The notes under the pieces: generated by a model
Databases searched by the model: none
Told to the model about the DNA's origin: nothing
The model's input: only the letters and a program-made list of their open reading frames with translations
Translations under genes and position numbers: made by a program
Shown here: piece after piece, positions 33,330 through 45,283 of the stretch
Layout: the number at the start of each line of letters is the position of its first letter
Numbering within the stretch: the first letter of the stretch is position 1
Assembly (NCBI RefSeq): GCF_003073045.1
Contig: NC_037590.1
Coordinates: forward strand, 30,220,449-30,284,448
Direction of reading: 5' to 3'
Length of the DNA: 64,000 bases
DNA from: Pomacea canaliculata
Lineage: Eukaryota > Mollusca > Gastropoda > Architaenioglossa > Ampullariidae

Positions 33330-36300
33330 GACTGACAAAGACATAACCTAAACAAGGAAGATATTGTTACTTCAGAATAAACAAGCTTATCGTTTGTGCG
33401 CTGCTCAAGCGATCGCCCCAACGAATTACTAATACAGAGCAGGCGTAGAATTTCCCACTATAAAAATCATGCCCAGCTACCGAAAATACCTCAATTTCGA
33501 ATATAGTTATGTATTATTTAAATGTGCAATGCCCTCATGTCTTTAAATCTCGAGAAAGTGGAAAAAAAAGAAACAGTTTCTTTCCAATTCAATTCGGTAC
33601 ACCTACCAATCTGACCTTCAAGTAACAGTCACGACTGCTATGGCGGCGAGGTCGTTAACAACTCTCCTGCAATGAAGAGCACTTTATGAAAAGGATTATC
33701 TGCCCTTGTACTTGTAGAAAAATATCGTCAAACGGTGTGAAATGCGAGCTATGAAATAATGCAACAATCATCATGACACGTGGATGCGTGAACATTTTTT
33801 ATTGTCGAGGCACTTTTGATAAGAGAATTTTTTTCGAAAGTGGTATAATGATTTTATTTTAGTAGGACAGCGTGCATCATGGACAAAATATACAAACGCG
33901 CGCTAACCTTCACACACATATACAAACTGGATCAGTTGGTACCAATTAGTCACATTCCACGGTTCATTGACATCTTGGATTAGTTTCGGCGCTCTTCTTT
34001 TACATTTTACATTGGGAAACGAATTGTTTTTGAATGACGATTTGTACAGCAGCCCTTCATTTGTGTTAAAAACTGTTTTATTCAGTCAGCTATTGAGAAA
34101 TGTATTCTTAACGTAGTACCGTTATTGATAATATTAGTTTATGCAATTTTTTTTGAGTGTTATTCTGGTGAAAAGCTTATCAGTTCAGTATATTCTCATG
34201 AACAACCCCCTTCCCATGTTCACTCATTCATACATTCTCTCTTTGAAGCACACACACGCACATGGCAGAGATATACAGTGATACCTCGGTTCTCGAACAT
34301 AATTCGTTCCGGGAGGACGGTCGAGAACCAAATTGTTCGAGAACCGAAGCAATGAAACCCAAAGGAAATAATGGAAACTGGATTAATTCGTTCCAAGCCC
34401 CAGAAAATGCCTATTTACTGGCCTAATTTGTATATAATATGTAGAAAAACATGAGTCTCAACAAGAAATAAGAAATAAAAGTGTATTTATTAAAACAAAA
34501 AAAATAAAATAAAATGTACTGTACAGTACAGTAAATTGTGTTTCATTTACTGTACCTGTACCAAACTTTATGGCAGGAGGGAATGAATGTGGAGGGAGGA
34601 GGGAAGGGGGATGGTTATTGTTTTGAAGGGGAGTCCTCTTCAATAAAAACAGAGGGTAACTGCTCTTCGGGTGTTTCTGTTCTCTGTATCTTTTGCTGAG
34701 GAGAATCAGAATCTTGCTCTGCAGTTGCTTGTCTGATTTCTTTACGGAAGAATTTGTCAATTGTTTGCTGTTTTTTTCTCCTTTGCAAAATTTTGCGGAA
34801 AGTGGACATAACATTGTCATTAAAAATGTTAACTGCTCTATTTGCTACCACTTTATCAGGGTGATGTTGTTCAACAAAATTTGCGATTTCTGCCCATTTT
34901 ACACACATTTCATGACTCTCTCCACAAAAACGTGACTCTCTCTCTCTCTGCACTCACACTGATGACGCAAGCAAGGCGCGCTGGGCAGAATGAACGCCAT
35001 TCGGCTCAACTCGGCTCATCTCGGACGTTCGGATGTTCGAGTTCCAAATATTTGTTCGGATTCCAAGACAAAATTTTCTCGAATTTCCTGGTCGAATACC
35101 GATTTGGTCGAAAGTCAAGGCGTTCGAGAACCGAGGTATCACTGTATTTCAAGATTCAAAATGGTTATGGGGGAAAATATTCACAATCTTTTTAATTCTC
35201 AAAAGTACACGAAAAAATCCAGAAAAACCAGCAGTAAACTCCCTTGAGATTATAATGACATGATCTCTATCCATTGATACACCATCTTAAAAACATTCTT
35301 GCCAAAATGATAGACATGACAAATCACTTACAAATGACAAGAGAGTGAAATGCTTAAATTACAAATATGGCTTTAAAATATATCATATAAACATTTAAAT
35401 ATATAATCATGATGTAAATTAATGATGTATATATCCTCTTAAATAATCTTCAGTTTTTGAAATGTTACGTGTTTCAACATTGCTTTTCTTCTATAGTCAA
35501 TGGTGAAAGATGTAATCATGGAATACCACCCTCATCCCCACTACTACGTACCACACATACACAAATTTTAAGAAACTTTGATGACTTGGTAAATTACAAC
35601 AATGTACCCTAACAGATTTAATAAGTACAAAGCAACAACATAATGAAATGGTAAAATTGCAGGCTATTTACTTATTATCAACAATAATTGCACGCTTAAA
35701 TCATAATCCCTGGTAAAATCTAACAGGCAAGTACAGTATACAAGTGATGATGTAATCAATCTTGATTTTCATAAAAAATCCACTTCCCTTTTGGCAGTAT
35801 CAAATAAGAAAACAATCCCATGTTTGTTTCTTGAAAAACAAATTTTAAAGTATTGCCATTCGAAATTCCCACGTCCTTTTAGAACAAGTATATAAAGAGT
35901 AATTTTAAAACACCTTTTATAAAAGATCTGTATCAATATGCCAATATACAAAATATTTGCAGGTTACTACCAAAATATAAAGGACGTAAAATTCATTTAT
36001 TCATTATTCATTCATGCATGGGCACATGCACAAATCCAGCAGTGAAGACACACTGTCCTGTTGTCCATGTTTCTGCATGTGTACCTAAATGCATGTTTTC
36101 ATGAAAGGCTCAGGATCCAACACAAAACTTAAGCTGCCACCATATATTAGAGATCTTAATCCCTTCATAACAGATCAAAAGAAATTAATTTCATATAGAC
36201 AATTCTAGGCAAAAGAGATTGTCATGATGGTACAATCCAGACCAGAGACCAGTTAGATAAAGCAGATGAACTTTTTAAGGCCTGATGGCAAACAACTACC

Positions 36301-36750
36301 AATTCTATCATCATCCATATCAAATATTTCTGTATGTAAATCAGATCTTTCTGAAAATGATTCCTTTAGATATTTTCATTTATACTGAGTTGAAATTTTC
36401 AAAATGCTATTATTCTCATAATTAAAGAATGACAAACTTGATAATCTCACGAATAAAAGGCATCAAAGTTTGATTCAATGCACTGTATGCATTAATGCGA
36501 TCTACAGGTGAAAGACAATAAAAGCTTTAGGGTTTATATGATGAACACCGATATTAAGTACCAAAATCCAGAAGATGCTGCTCAGATTATGGTCTATCTC
36601 TTCCATTCCTCAATACAAATGATGGACATTCGTTCTTTATACAAATATCAGAAACATTAGCAATTAATACGTACAACACCTGTATTTTTTCTAGCATATT
36701 GCTAAGGCTCTTATAGTGAGTGCTTCTTGGTATAAAATAGATTTTGCTTC
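33330..36750. other. Intergenic region: COX6B promoter side and MFSD13A-like A 3' side
   Basis: About 33330-33700 should hold the COX6B leader and promoter; it is locally richer in CpG (for example ATGGCGGCGAGGTCG near 33640-33655). A Tigger relic occupies 34276-35144. From about 35150 to 36750 the DNA is AT-rich and without protein-like ORFs, and probably includes the 3' UTR of the minus-strand transporter gene. A candidate AATAAA on the minus strand lies at 35996-36001. Confidence 0.55.
34276..35144 (-). mobile_element. Tigger/pogo-like element relic, copy 2
   Basis: Termini CAGTGATACCTCGGTTCTCG and, inward from the right, CAGTGATACCTCGGTTCTCG are identical for the first 20 bases. The element sits between TA dinucleotides (34274-34275 and 35145-35146). 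The minus-strand ORF 34615-34953 retains a Tigger-type C-terminus: WAEIANFVEQHHPDK, RAVNIFNDNVMSTFRK and the PIP-box-like QQTIDKFF. The DNA-binding and DDE domains are absent. The near-perfect termini suggest a more recent insertion than the copy at 20765. Confidence 0.85.
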
Positions 36751-39700
36751 TCAGACATCAATTGTCTGTTCAACAATCCTGTGACGGATGGTAAACTGGG
36801 ACCATGAGAAATATTGAACAACAGCAAGAAGAATTGGAAAGATGCTTATTATCTGGAACATCACACTCTTGAGGATGGATGTCTCATATGTTGGCAATGA
36901 ACCAGCCTGCAGTCAACAACAAACAAAGAAAAAAACTAAGATTCCAAACCTCAAAACAATATTTTCAAAAAGCATATTTTATTACTCTCAGCTAAAATCA
37001 TATATTATTCTATTTCAGGAATTTAATAAATGATTCTATTTAAGTACTAAGCCAAGTCAAACATGAAATTAAGCTTAAAACTGCTAAAAGGTAGCATGGT
37101 CATGTGTTGAATTACCAGCTGCTGTTATGATAATATTGTGATTCTTAACAACATACCTTAGAGTGATTGAAATCTTACCTTCAGTTCTTCATAACCGTAT
37201 GCATTCAAAACAGCAACCACAATCATAGGTGCCAAGGACTGAGATGGCTTCACTATCAAAGCATTTGTTGCAAACACGGTTGAAGAAATGTGGTACCTTT
37301 GTTATGATGAATATGAACATAGTGAGTATATGAATTCATGTATTAATATACACAGTATAAAAAGAGTGCTTAAGACTCAAGAATAGAATAATTAACGCTA
37401 TTTATTCAATTTTTTTTTTTAAAGCACTATTACCATGAACAACCTTGGGGAAGGTGGGCGGAATATTGGTGTTCTACGCCGAGCCAGCAACTAAGGCTAT
37501 ATCATGGCAAGGCAGCAAGCCATGTACACAGATGCCACATGCAAAGAAAGAACTGCGTGCCCGAGACAAGAGCTGAACCTAGGACAGCCAACCTTTGCTG
37601 TATTGGTTACAGGCGCTAATCGTTACATCACTGGACCACCCTACGAACACGCTTAACCAATCATAAACCAGAATTAATTTTCAACATATATAGCTTGCTC
37701 ACCTGCGGTTATACTTTTCTTTGTCATGGTCAGCAATGTCCGCCAGCGGTAGGTTAAACAAGGAAAAGGTTGCAATTGCAAAGCTCCTGTGCATCAACAG
37801 TTTGAAGTAATGCTTAGAATTACTGGTAGGAAGACTGTGATCATTCAGTGGACAAGAGTTTTATACATCTGACAGCAATTGGTTTAAAATTAAACAAAAA
37901 CTGTTACATTTTAGAGGAAAACTTATACATGAAGAGATTCTCTCTTTCAATCTCTCATAATAGATATTAGTTCTTTTATTAAAACTCTTTTAATTCATTT
38001 TAATGCACCTGCAACCATTCCTTTAAAAAAGCTATTTATAAAGTACTGGTGAATTGATACAGTCCTTAATTATGACCTAGACTGACATTAAATGACATTT
38101 ACTATTACAGTGACATTGCAGGTCATCCAGCAATGAATTTTTGCATATGGCAATTACAATCCTTAGCTTTGGGAACTTTATTTTCATTATTCACTTTTGG
38201 GGAAAAAAAAAAAAAAATTCAAGCAAAGTATAATCTCATTTAGTAGTTGTCAGTTTCAACTTACGATGTGACGGGTTTGGGTAAGAAAGAGTGTTATTTA
38301 AGTTGTTCTCATATATAACCAAGGACATGTTTAAAAATAGACTCTATACAACTCATTGTCATCAACAGTCCATGCTGTCCACACCTGAACAATAGATAGC
38401 TATAATGTCAGCATGCATTTATACATGCACATGCAGCATTAATGAGGCATGCACAGTATTGTTACAGCTTGCTTTATACACATACAGGCTTGGTTCGTAA
38501 GACTGTGATTGCTTATATGCTAGGCAAACAATCTTGCCTCAAGCCAATCATTAAGTTTAAAGGTGTTCACATGCGCATGCAATTTTAAAACATAAAACCG
38601 ACCATCCAGAACTCAGACGAAAATACAGCATAACTTACGGCTCAGTGGTTGGACCATGACTGATGTTGAAAAATCAAATGCCGCATGCCTGACAAACCAG
38701 CACTATTATGATACATGGTCACTGACATACTAAATATTTACAAAAAAAAAAAAAAAAAAAAAAGTTTGCATCATCATAGTAGATGTGTCCTATCTGACAG
38801 CATCTATCTATTCGTTTGACCATAAACCACTCCACTAAAACCGTTCCACTCATCTTAAAGTTACAATGTATGCAAAACAAACAAAAGCCTATAACTAAAT
38901 AGGGTCGTCTTTCACACGTCCCCTCCTTTCCTTACTTTGCTGTTGTGAAACCAAAAAATCAAAGTATTATCAACATTAGAAGGCTTTAAAACCTATTAAC
39001 TACATGATCTTACACATTTATCAAGACTATATTAATCAGCACGAAATAATAGTTTTCTTACGAATCCAACAAAATGAAGAACATAAGAAGCCATGGACTG
39101 GATGGACCCATGAAGAAAATAGTAAGACCACCAAAGAATTTCCAAACAAAGTTGTATCGGATCACATGGAAGTACCCAAGTCTTTCAATAAGCGGTGTAC
39201 CAAATATTACTGCCAACTGGAAAAAAGATGTCTTTGTATCTGTATAAGTCATTAACAAAAACAAATCATCTGAGCAATGTATTCAACATAAAATCTAATC
39301 CTTTTATAGCAAAGAAACTCTCTGATAATGTCTTTGACCACAGTTCTGAAATACTGATCCTGATAATTATTTTATACAATAGATGTGTCTGTGACACTGA
39401 CAGCAAGAGAGAGAGAGAGAATGTGCATGTGTGTATTGTGCAGGCATGTGTTGAAACATTACTATGCATGTTTATAAAATATGCATGTTTACATGGATAG
39501 ATTGTAACCCATGTTTAAAAAAAAATTGTTAAGATTTCATATCTGAAAATGCCATTGTCATTAAAAGGTGGAACTTCTTGTGGGTGGTTTTTAAAATGGT
39601 TTTGCCCAGGCAAGGGTACCCTTGCTGAGTATTAATTGGAGACAACTGACCACTAGTGGTAAGTACTCTGTGTCTTCCTACCTTTCCTCGCATGGGGAAA

Positions 39701-42074
39701 ACCATTCTCCTCCTACGGTCAAAAGAAGTTCCGCCTTTAAAGTTAATTGAAGAAAGAAAACAAGTTTGTCCCCCTCTCCAGCAGATATGTACTGCCACAG
39801 TTAACAGGTCATCTAGCTGTGACTGTGTCCATGTCTATTTAAGGCTTACAGTATATATGACAAAAGGAAGGAGAAAAAACCTTGATGTGATGTTTGAAAG
39901 TGCACAACATGCATGTGTGTTACAAAGTTAAATAGGTTTTCTTCTAGTTCTGGTGCACTGATCATCAATTCCTGAAAGTTATCAATATGTGTAGTAAATA
40001 GTATAAATTTTTCCACAGAATGTATTTGTTTCATGCTATCAGTTAAACAATCAAGGAAATATATTTAGAAACACCTGCTGATAAACTGTATCGTTATCCA
40101 TAGGACTGGACTGACATGCATTGATAACCAAAGACACCATGCAACACAACACATATAATGAAGCTTGAACAAATTACTGGATTCTACAATGTATACTCAA
40201 AAGGCAAAAATGCAACAAAATCATAGCTTATTTTCTTTGCATGGTTAATTAGGAATAGTGTTCCACAGCACACATGATCACCTGCATAAAGCTAGTAAAA
40301 GCAAGTACTTGCTGCAAGTGTCTCATCCAACAGAATGACAATAGGATGGTGAGAAGACAAAGTGTAACGGTTTATCATCTTGCAATAAAAAGCTGGTGTA
40401 ATAGTGATTTCTGGTTTTATAAATCAAAGCTTTGTTTTACACAGAAAAAAGCTCTGCATAAAGAATGCCAACTGTTAGTTTTTCAACTCAAAAAAGCAGT
40501 TTGGTGAAATTTTGTACATGTTTAAAAAATACAACAGTTGTTCTTCTATTGTTCTTTTCTTTGTCTTGCTCTTCCATTTCTGCATAAAATGTTAAAAAAG
40601 CAGAAAGCCATAGCAGTTTCGCTCCTCAAATTAGTGCACAATTATTCACTAAACAAATAAGCATAAATGTGTAACGGGCATGATGTTTGAGAGTTGGGTG
40701 TGAAACTCCAACACAAATTCGTCAAATTCGCTCTTTATTTTTGATGTTAAGAAAATTCTCCTAGCTAGTATCCTCCTCTGGTCTTTTTCTAACGTCCTCC
40801 GTTTTTCCGTCACTTTTTCGTCGACCTTTTTGTCGTCACCCTTATTTTGACATCACAATCTATGACGTCACACCTCCAGCCCACCACACACCCAAACCAG
40901 AACTCAAAATAACTATGTAAATACACATGACATCCCCTGGTTGCCCAAATGTCATGGGTGTTACAAATGCTTACTCCTATTAAGTGGGTGGACTTCTTTT
41001 TTTAACGATTGCTTTGAGAATGATTTAAGCACGTGTGCCAATACTTGATTAACTTGAAGAATACTTGAAGAAAATTAAGGTGAACAATATTGTGAATTTT
41101 TTTACCTTTTCACCAAATAATGAATATTTTGAGCATTTAATAATGTCTGAAGCATTGTATTTTCTACTGCCAAATTATTTCAAAAGCTTTCAACTCACCC
41201 CTCCTAACGTGCCTGTCAATCCGTAAAAAATGCTTCGGACACTCACAGGAACTTGAGACTTTGGGATAAGATGGTCACAAAAGATGGCTGTGAAACCTGA
41301 CAGGTATGCCTTATGGAATTCTTGAAAAAAGTTGGTGACAACAAAAGCAATAAAATTCTTTTCTCGTAGAATTTGCACAGTGTTTCTGAAGAATGACTCT
41401 TGATTCTCTGTACCAGGGTCTTTGCAGGTTTCCTCTGCAGGGAATGTAACTTTAGCTTCAATATCATACGTTGTGTGAGCATGAAGTCCAGCATACATCA
41501 TCAGCAAGCTTGCCACAACAGAAATACCAAGCGAAGTAGCCTGAAATGCTGTAAAATCTCTCAAACTGTCTGAAGAAAATTCAAGCAAAAAGATGCTCTG
41601 GGATCCTATGAGACTTGTTATAGTTGAATATCTTGTAAGAAGAAGTCTGTCAGTTTGGCAAACATTCAGTTCAGTAAATAGACAACAGGACAGAAGTCCA
41701 ATAAATGTGTACAGGGTATCATAAATGCAGAGAGCAGCAATCAAATGAATGCCTACTGCCCAGTCACTCTGTCCAAAGGGCAGCCATGCAATCATGTAGG
41801 ACATAGCAAAAAGAGGTGCTGTGAAGAAAATGCCCTCCCGTCGTGTCCTTGTCAAAAAAGAATTTGTGTTGTCCTGCAAAAGTGCAAAAAGTGGATCATT
41901 GATGGCATTCCAAATCATGAAGAGAACTTGAGACAGATGAAACCAGTTCTCCTTCACATTGTAAAGATTGAGAAAAACTTTCAAATAATAAAATCCAAAA
42001 CTTCTGCTCAGCATGGTAAAGCCCAGACTCAGGCAACAGTATGCTGCTGTTCCTCTTGGAAGATTTCGCTTCAT
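36751..42074 (-). CDS. MFSD13A: MFSD13A/TMEM180-like major facilitator protein, copy A
   Basis: Polytopic membrane protein of the GPH/MFS type; its substrate is unknown. Five coding exons, 41199-42074, 39062-39216, 37703-37786, 37179-37296 and 36751-36906, keep phase and give 462 residues. Family landmarks run in order: WNAINDPLFALLQDN (residues about 55-70), the middle loop, FFQEFHKAYLSGF, RSIFYGLTGTLGG, PLADIADHD, NALIVKPSQSLAPM and the C-terminal FSWSQFTIRHR. Ten to twelve hydrophobic segments are visible by eye. An acceptor at 42098-42100 just upstream of the ATG implies a non-coding first exon. Human TMEM180 shares the NDPLF, VTKPGQ...AP and WSQFTL motifs. It is a tandem paralogue of the gene at 48337-52300. 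Function is inferred from the family only. Confidence 0.9.
37442..37642 (-). repeat. tRNA-derived SINE in MFSD13A-like A, between exons 3 and 4
   Basis: On the minus strand it starts GGTGGTCCAGTGATGTAACG, a tRNA-like head. A box-B-like GTTCAGCTC follows (one mismatch from GWTCRANNC). Then comes a body with CTTTGCATGTGGCATCTGTG and a tail GGCTCGGCGTAGAACACCAA. Tails of the type 'GGCGTAAAACACCA' are common in invertebrate, including molluscan, SINEs. Target duplications were not resolved. Confidence 0.65.
38744..38763 (+). repeat. Poly-A tract of about 20 bp
   Basis: A near-uninterrupted A run lies in an intron of MFSD13A-like copy A. It is a simple repeat; no retroelement body could be attached to it. 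Confidence 0.8.
39561..39741. mobile_element. MITE with inverted termini of about 20 bp and possible TTAA target
   Basis: The left end TTAAAAGGTGGAACTTCTTG and the inward right end CTTTAAAGGCGGAACTTCTT match over most of 20 bases, around about 180 bp without coding sequence. TTAA is present at both edges, as in piggyBac- or Kolobok-type insertions, but the two ends differ by one base in register. It lies between exons 1 and 2 of MFSD13A-like A. Confidence 0.6.
40670..40965. mobile_element. Possible solo LTR or TIR element, 296 bp
   Basis: Begins TGTAACGGGCATGATGTTTG and ends CAAATGTCATGGGTGTTACA. The ends are therefore TG...CA with an imperfect inverted repeat of 20 bp (16 matches). AATG flanks both sides (40666-40669 and 40966-40969). 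TG...CA with a 4-bp duplication fits a Gypsy-type solo LTR, while the long inverted termini fit a DNA element. There is no ORF. It lies in the first coding intron of MFSD13A-like A. Confidence 0.5.
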
Positions 42075-43743
42075 CTTTGTTCATGAGGTCCAGCTTCCTG
42101 TAAACACAAATTTAACATCAAGCTAATTGTATTCTTTACTTATGTAAGTACATTTAACAATAGTTTTAATTCTTTAATGTGCTTTCTTCTGTCCTAAGCT
42201 ATGACTAAATGAAAGCATAATATATAAAGTATAACATTTTGTAAATCCTTACAAAGGTATTCCTTTTTTTTTTGACAGTAGATATTTCTAGTCAAATCCT
42301 TGACTGATGGGAATGAAAATGAATGAGAACTCCTGTTAATCTGGTTTGTTTCCACAATATCTTGCAATACACTTTCTGCATCTATGAACTGAATGTACAC
42401 GTATGTTGTCATTAATATTTTTCAAACACTTTATTAATTGCTGTAACCTTTGCTTATAGCTCAAAGCTAATGATCGAGACGGTGTAAAATTGTTTATACT
42501 ACTTTTTAATATATCTCCAGTTATAATGTAAAATTATCGACTGAGCTTATGACGCTGCAATAATAAAATTGTTACAAAATTCTGAAAACTTAAAACTGAT
42601 CAAACGGGACACGTTGTTAATGTCCGAGTACCCTTACCATTCGTTCCGATATATTAGAGTACCGAATAATGCAGTTTAATCACGAACATGTATTATACAC
42701 CTGATCCGTGGTTTAATCCGTGTTTACCACAATGCAAGATGTGTACAATGTGTACACAAACATAGTGTATGTGTGCATAATCATGCGTGCGGGTTACAAA
42801 TGCTAGAAATAGCGCCTGGCTGACATTTATATTGGACTGGTGGGCTGAATTTTTAATTTTAAAAACCTAGTCGTGTTAAACAGCAGGCAAGGTTATTTCC
42901 GGTTTTTATGGGATCTTTATGAGCTGTTTTATATCACTGATTTTACATTTCTGCCTATATTGTTTACCTGCTTGACTGATTCTGAAAGTATTTGCTGATT
43001 TCCGCGAGAAATAAACACGCAGTTATACTTTCTATTATTTCAGTACTTGTGAATGCGATGGACGAACACGAAGTGAAATCGGAAAAGTTAGAAGTGCAAC
43101 CTGTAGCGCGGTGTCAAAGTGCTTATTCAAGCTGGCGACGACTGTTGATGTTCAGCCACACACATCATCTTCAGTAGTTGTGTGGAATATATATCTGACA
43201 TCATTCAGAAAATGTGGATTCTATTGTATCTGCACCAGTTTGCAGCGTGGCATGCCAGGGAGTCCCAGTTACCAATCTTTTATACACTTGTTTACAGTGT
43301 ACGCGCGAGATCCACCGGCCCCATAGTTGACGGTCGAGGTCGTAGTCAAGGGGCCGGTCATTTCGCCCCAAACAATTATCAACTCGACCACAGGAACTCG
43401 TGCTACACTATCATTAACGCGCCCTAAAGACAAGCAATGCGCTTCTCTCACCTGGCCCACGATCCGTACTCGCCAAACTGTCAAATACACACTACCACAT
43501 TCAACAACTATAAATTATCAGTTGTGTTGAAGCTTCAAACATATGCAAATTTCTTGTATTTTTCAGTGAAGCTTCCTATATATGCTCGATGTTGACGTTG
43601 AGTATATCATTTTAAAAGAAATTGCAACTTCGGAAAAGTTTCTCCTCTGGCAGGATCAATAAAATTCTGAATGATATACAACAAAAATAATACCACGTAT
43701 ACGTACTTGTATTACACGTCCGTGATGACACTACAGTATACAG

Positions 43744-44327
43744 CAGCGGTTCTCAACCTTTTACTTGTGACGCCCCCCCTGACGGACACCGGTACGTCCG
43801 CGACCCCCTTAGCCAGCTAGGTCAGTGGAGGAAGGGGGGGAGCCTTAGCTAACCTCGAACGCCGCGTCGAGGAAATCAACAACGGAAGAACAAAGTTGGT
43901 ATCTGCAAGAAGTATAACTGTTAATGAAATTTTACTAAAGCAAATTCTGCGGTGCTAATAAATATTATTTTATTGGACACTCACTTTGATTAATGAGAAG
44001 GTTGAGCCTGCTTGCTGTTGCATAGAGAAGCGAACCTGTGTGCGATGTTCGTACCCACTGCTATCCGCAGCTCAGCCTCTGCGTCCACACGATTTCTGTA
44101 TTGAGACTGTAGTGCTGCCAATGCTGAAAATCCTTGCTCACACATATACGAAGTTGAAAATGGCAAAAAAACTTTCATTGCTGGAGAGGGAGAGGGGAGT
44201 CAGCAATCTAAGCTAATTTCACTAATACCGGTATAAGAAACTTTTAAAAAAGGACCACCTTCGCGACCCCCTTGTAGGCACGTCGCGACCCCCCAGGGGG
44301 TCGCGACCCACAGGTTGAGAACCACTG
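43744..44327 (-). mobile_element. hAT element relic with C-terminal dimerisation region
   Basis: Termini CAGCGGTTCTCAACCTTTTA and, inward from the right, CAGTGGTTCTCAACCTGTGG are classic hAT/Charlie-like ends. The 8-bp target duplication GTATACAG is perfect (43736-43743 and 44328-44335). The minus-strand ORF 43990-44178 retains FSTSYMCEQGFSALAALQSQ followed by RNRVDAEAELRIAV. This is the conserved C-terminal hAT dimerisation motif also seen in ZBED-type domesticated proteins. The BED finger and catalytic core are missing, so the element cannot be autonomous. Confidence 0.85.
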
Positions 44328-44451
44328 GTATACAGTAATTTATACTGGACGTAGAAGATCAAAGTATAGAACTTCTTCAGGATTCATTTTAATCCTCGGG
44401 GAGATTTCCGCTGCTGCATGTGTTGCTTCCATCAATCATAATTAAGCAGCT

Positions 44452-45283
44452 TATATCGACTACTGTAACTCTGTGTTCATAGATCGTCCTGGCTGCCTGC
44501 TTGACAAGCTCTAGCGAGAGCTCAGAACAGTGCTGCCCGCATTGTATTCCGTAAGAAGGTCGACGACCATGTCACACCCCTTCTACGCGATCTCCACTGG
44601 CTGCCAGTTGGGACTCGCATCGAATTCAAGATCGTCATGCTTATAATTGTTATATCGTGTTGTTCATGGCCTTGTTCCAATCTGAGCTTGTGTTGCCAAT
44701 ACCAGCCTCACAACTGGTCAGCTCACTCGGCCCACGCAGGTTTTCTATTCCACGGAGCAGACTGGAGACGTTCGGAGTCGCTCTTTCTCCTCCGGCTCCA
44801 GTATTTGGAATGGCCTGCTTCTGTCCTTCCGTAGGAAAGACCTACTATAACTCATCCATCCTGTTGTCCTTTCTCCCCACACCCTATCTCTGCGTTCTTT
44901 CATGTTCTTGCATTGCTAACCGGTGCATGCTCGTGTATGTCGTGCTTGTTTGTACTGGATTGTGACGACTACATCACACGGCCTCATTCCCCCTCTGCTC
45001 CTCTTGTGAAGCGCATGAGCTCGCCTGGGGGGGGGGGGGATGCTCTATACCAGTGATGCCCAACCTTTTTCGGCCTGCGGCCTGCTTATCTACTAAGTGT
45101 ATGAGGGCTTATATTGACGACATGTTTTCTTCCTTTTTTTTTTTCGTTTTTTAAGGTCTTCTTTTATTACTAACATGCCGATTTCCTGCACTGTGGGCAG
45201 AAGTTTCGCGGGCCGGATATGGCCCGCGGGCCGTAGGTTGTGCATCCCTGCTCTATACTAATCCTATTATTAGTATAATAAGC
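44452..45283 (+). mobile_element. LINE (non-LTR retrotransposon) 3' fragment, interrupted by a hAT MITE
   Basis: The plus-strand frames give DYCNSVF, QNSAARIVFRKKVDDHVTPL and LRDLHWLPVGTRIEFKIVML. This is the typical C-terminal tail of the reverse-transcriptase ORF in CR1/Jockey-like LINEs. It is frameshifted around 44640 and followed by about 150 bp of 3' UTR. A GTGAAGCGCATGAGCTCGCC motif and an ATCCTATTATTA tail mark the 3' end. The tail is split at 45051-45258 by a hAT MITE plus its duplication. Being 5'-truncated and frameshifted, it is dead. Confidence 0.8.
45051..45250. mobile_element. hAT-type MITE, family 1, copy 2 (nested in LINE tail)
   Basis: Starts CAGTGATGCCCAACCTTTTT and ends GGTTGTGCATCCCTG. 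A perfect 8-bp target duplication CTCTATAC flanks it (45043-45050 and 45251-45258). The inner arms GGCCTGCGGCC and GGCCCGCGGGCC are GC-rich and complementary. It has the same termini and arms as 9855-10049, which defines the family. Confidence 0.88.

Noticed and set aside
34958..35247. Plus- and minus-strand ORFs at the right end of the Tigger relic (for example 34990-35247)
   Set aside because: They read through the terminal inverted repeat and flanking DNA; the only credible coding remnant is the minus-strand C-terminal piece at 34615-34953.
39590..39735. Possible U1-like small nuclear RNA (GGTTTTCCC and ACTTACC-like pieces)
   Set aside because: The pieces are in the wrong order and orientation for U1, and the whole stretch is explained by an inverted-terminus MITE.
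41745..42086. 113-codon plus-strand ORF opposite MFSD13A-like copy A exon 1
   Set aside because: Antisense shadow of a strongly conserved coding exon; the translation has no independent family signal.
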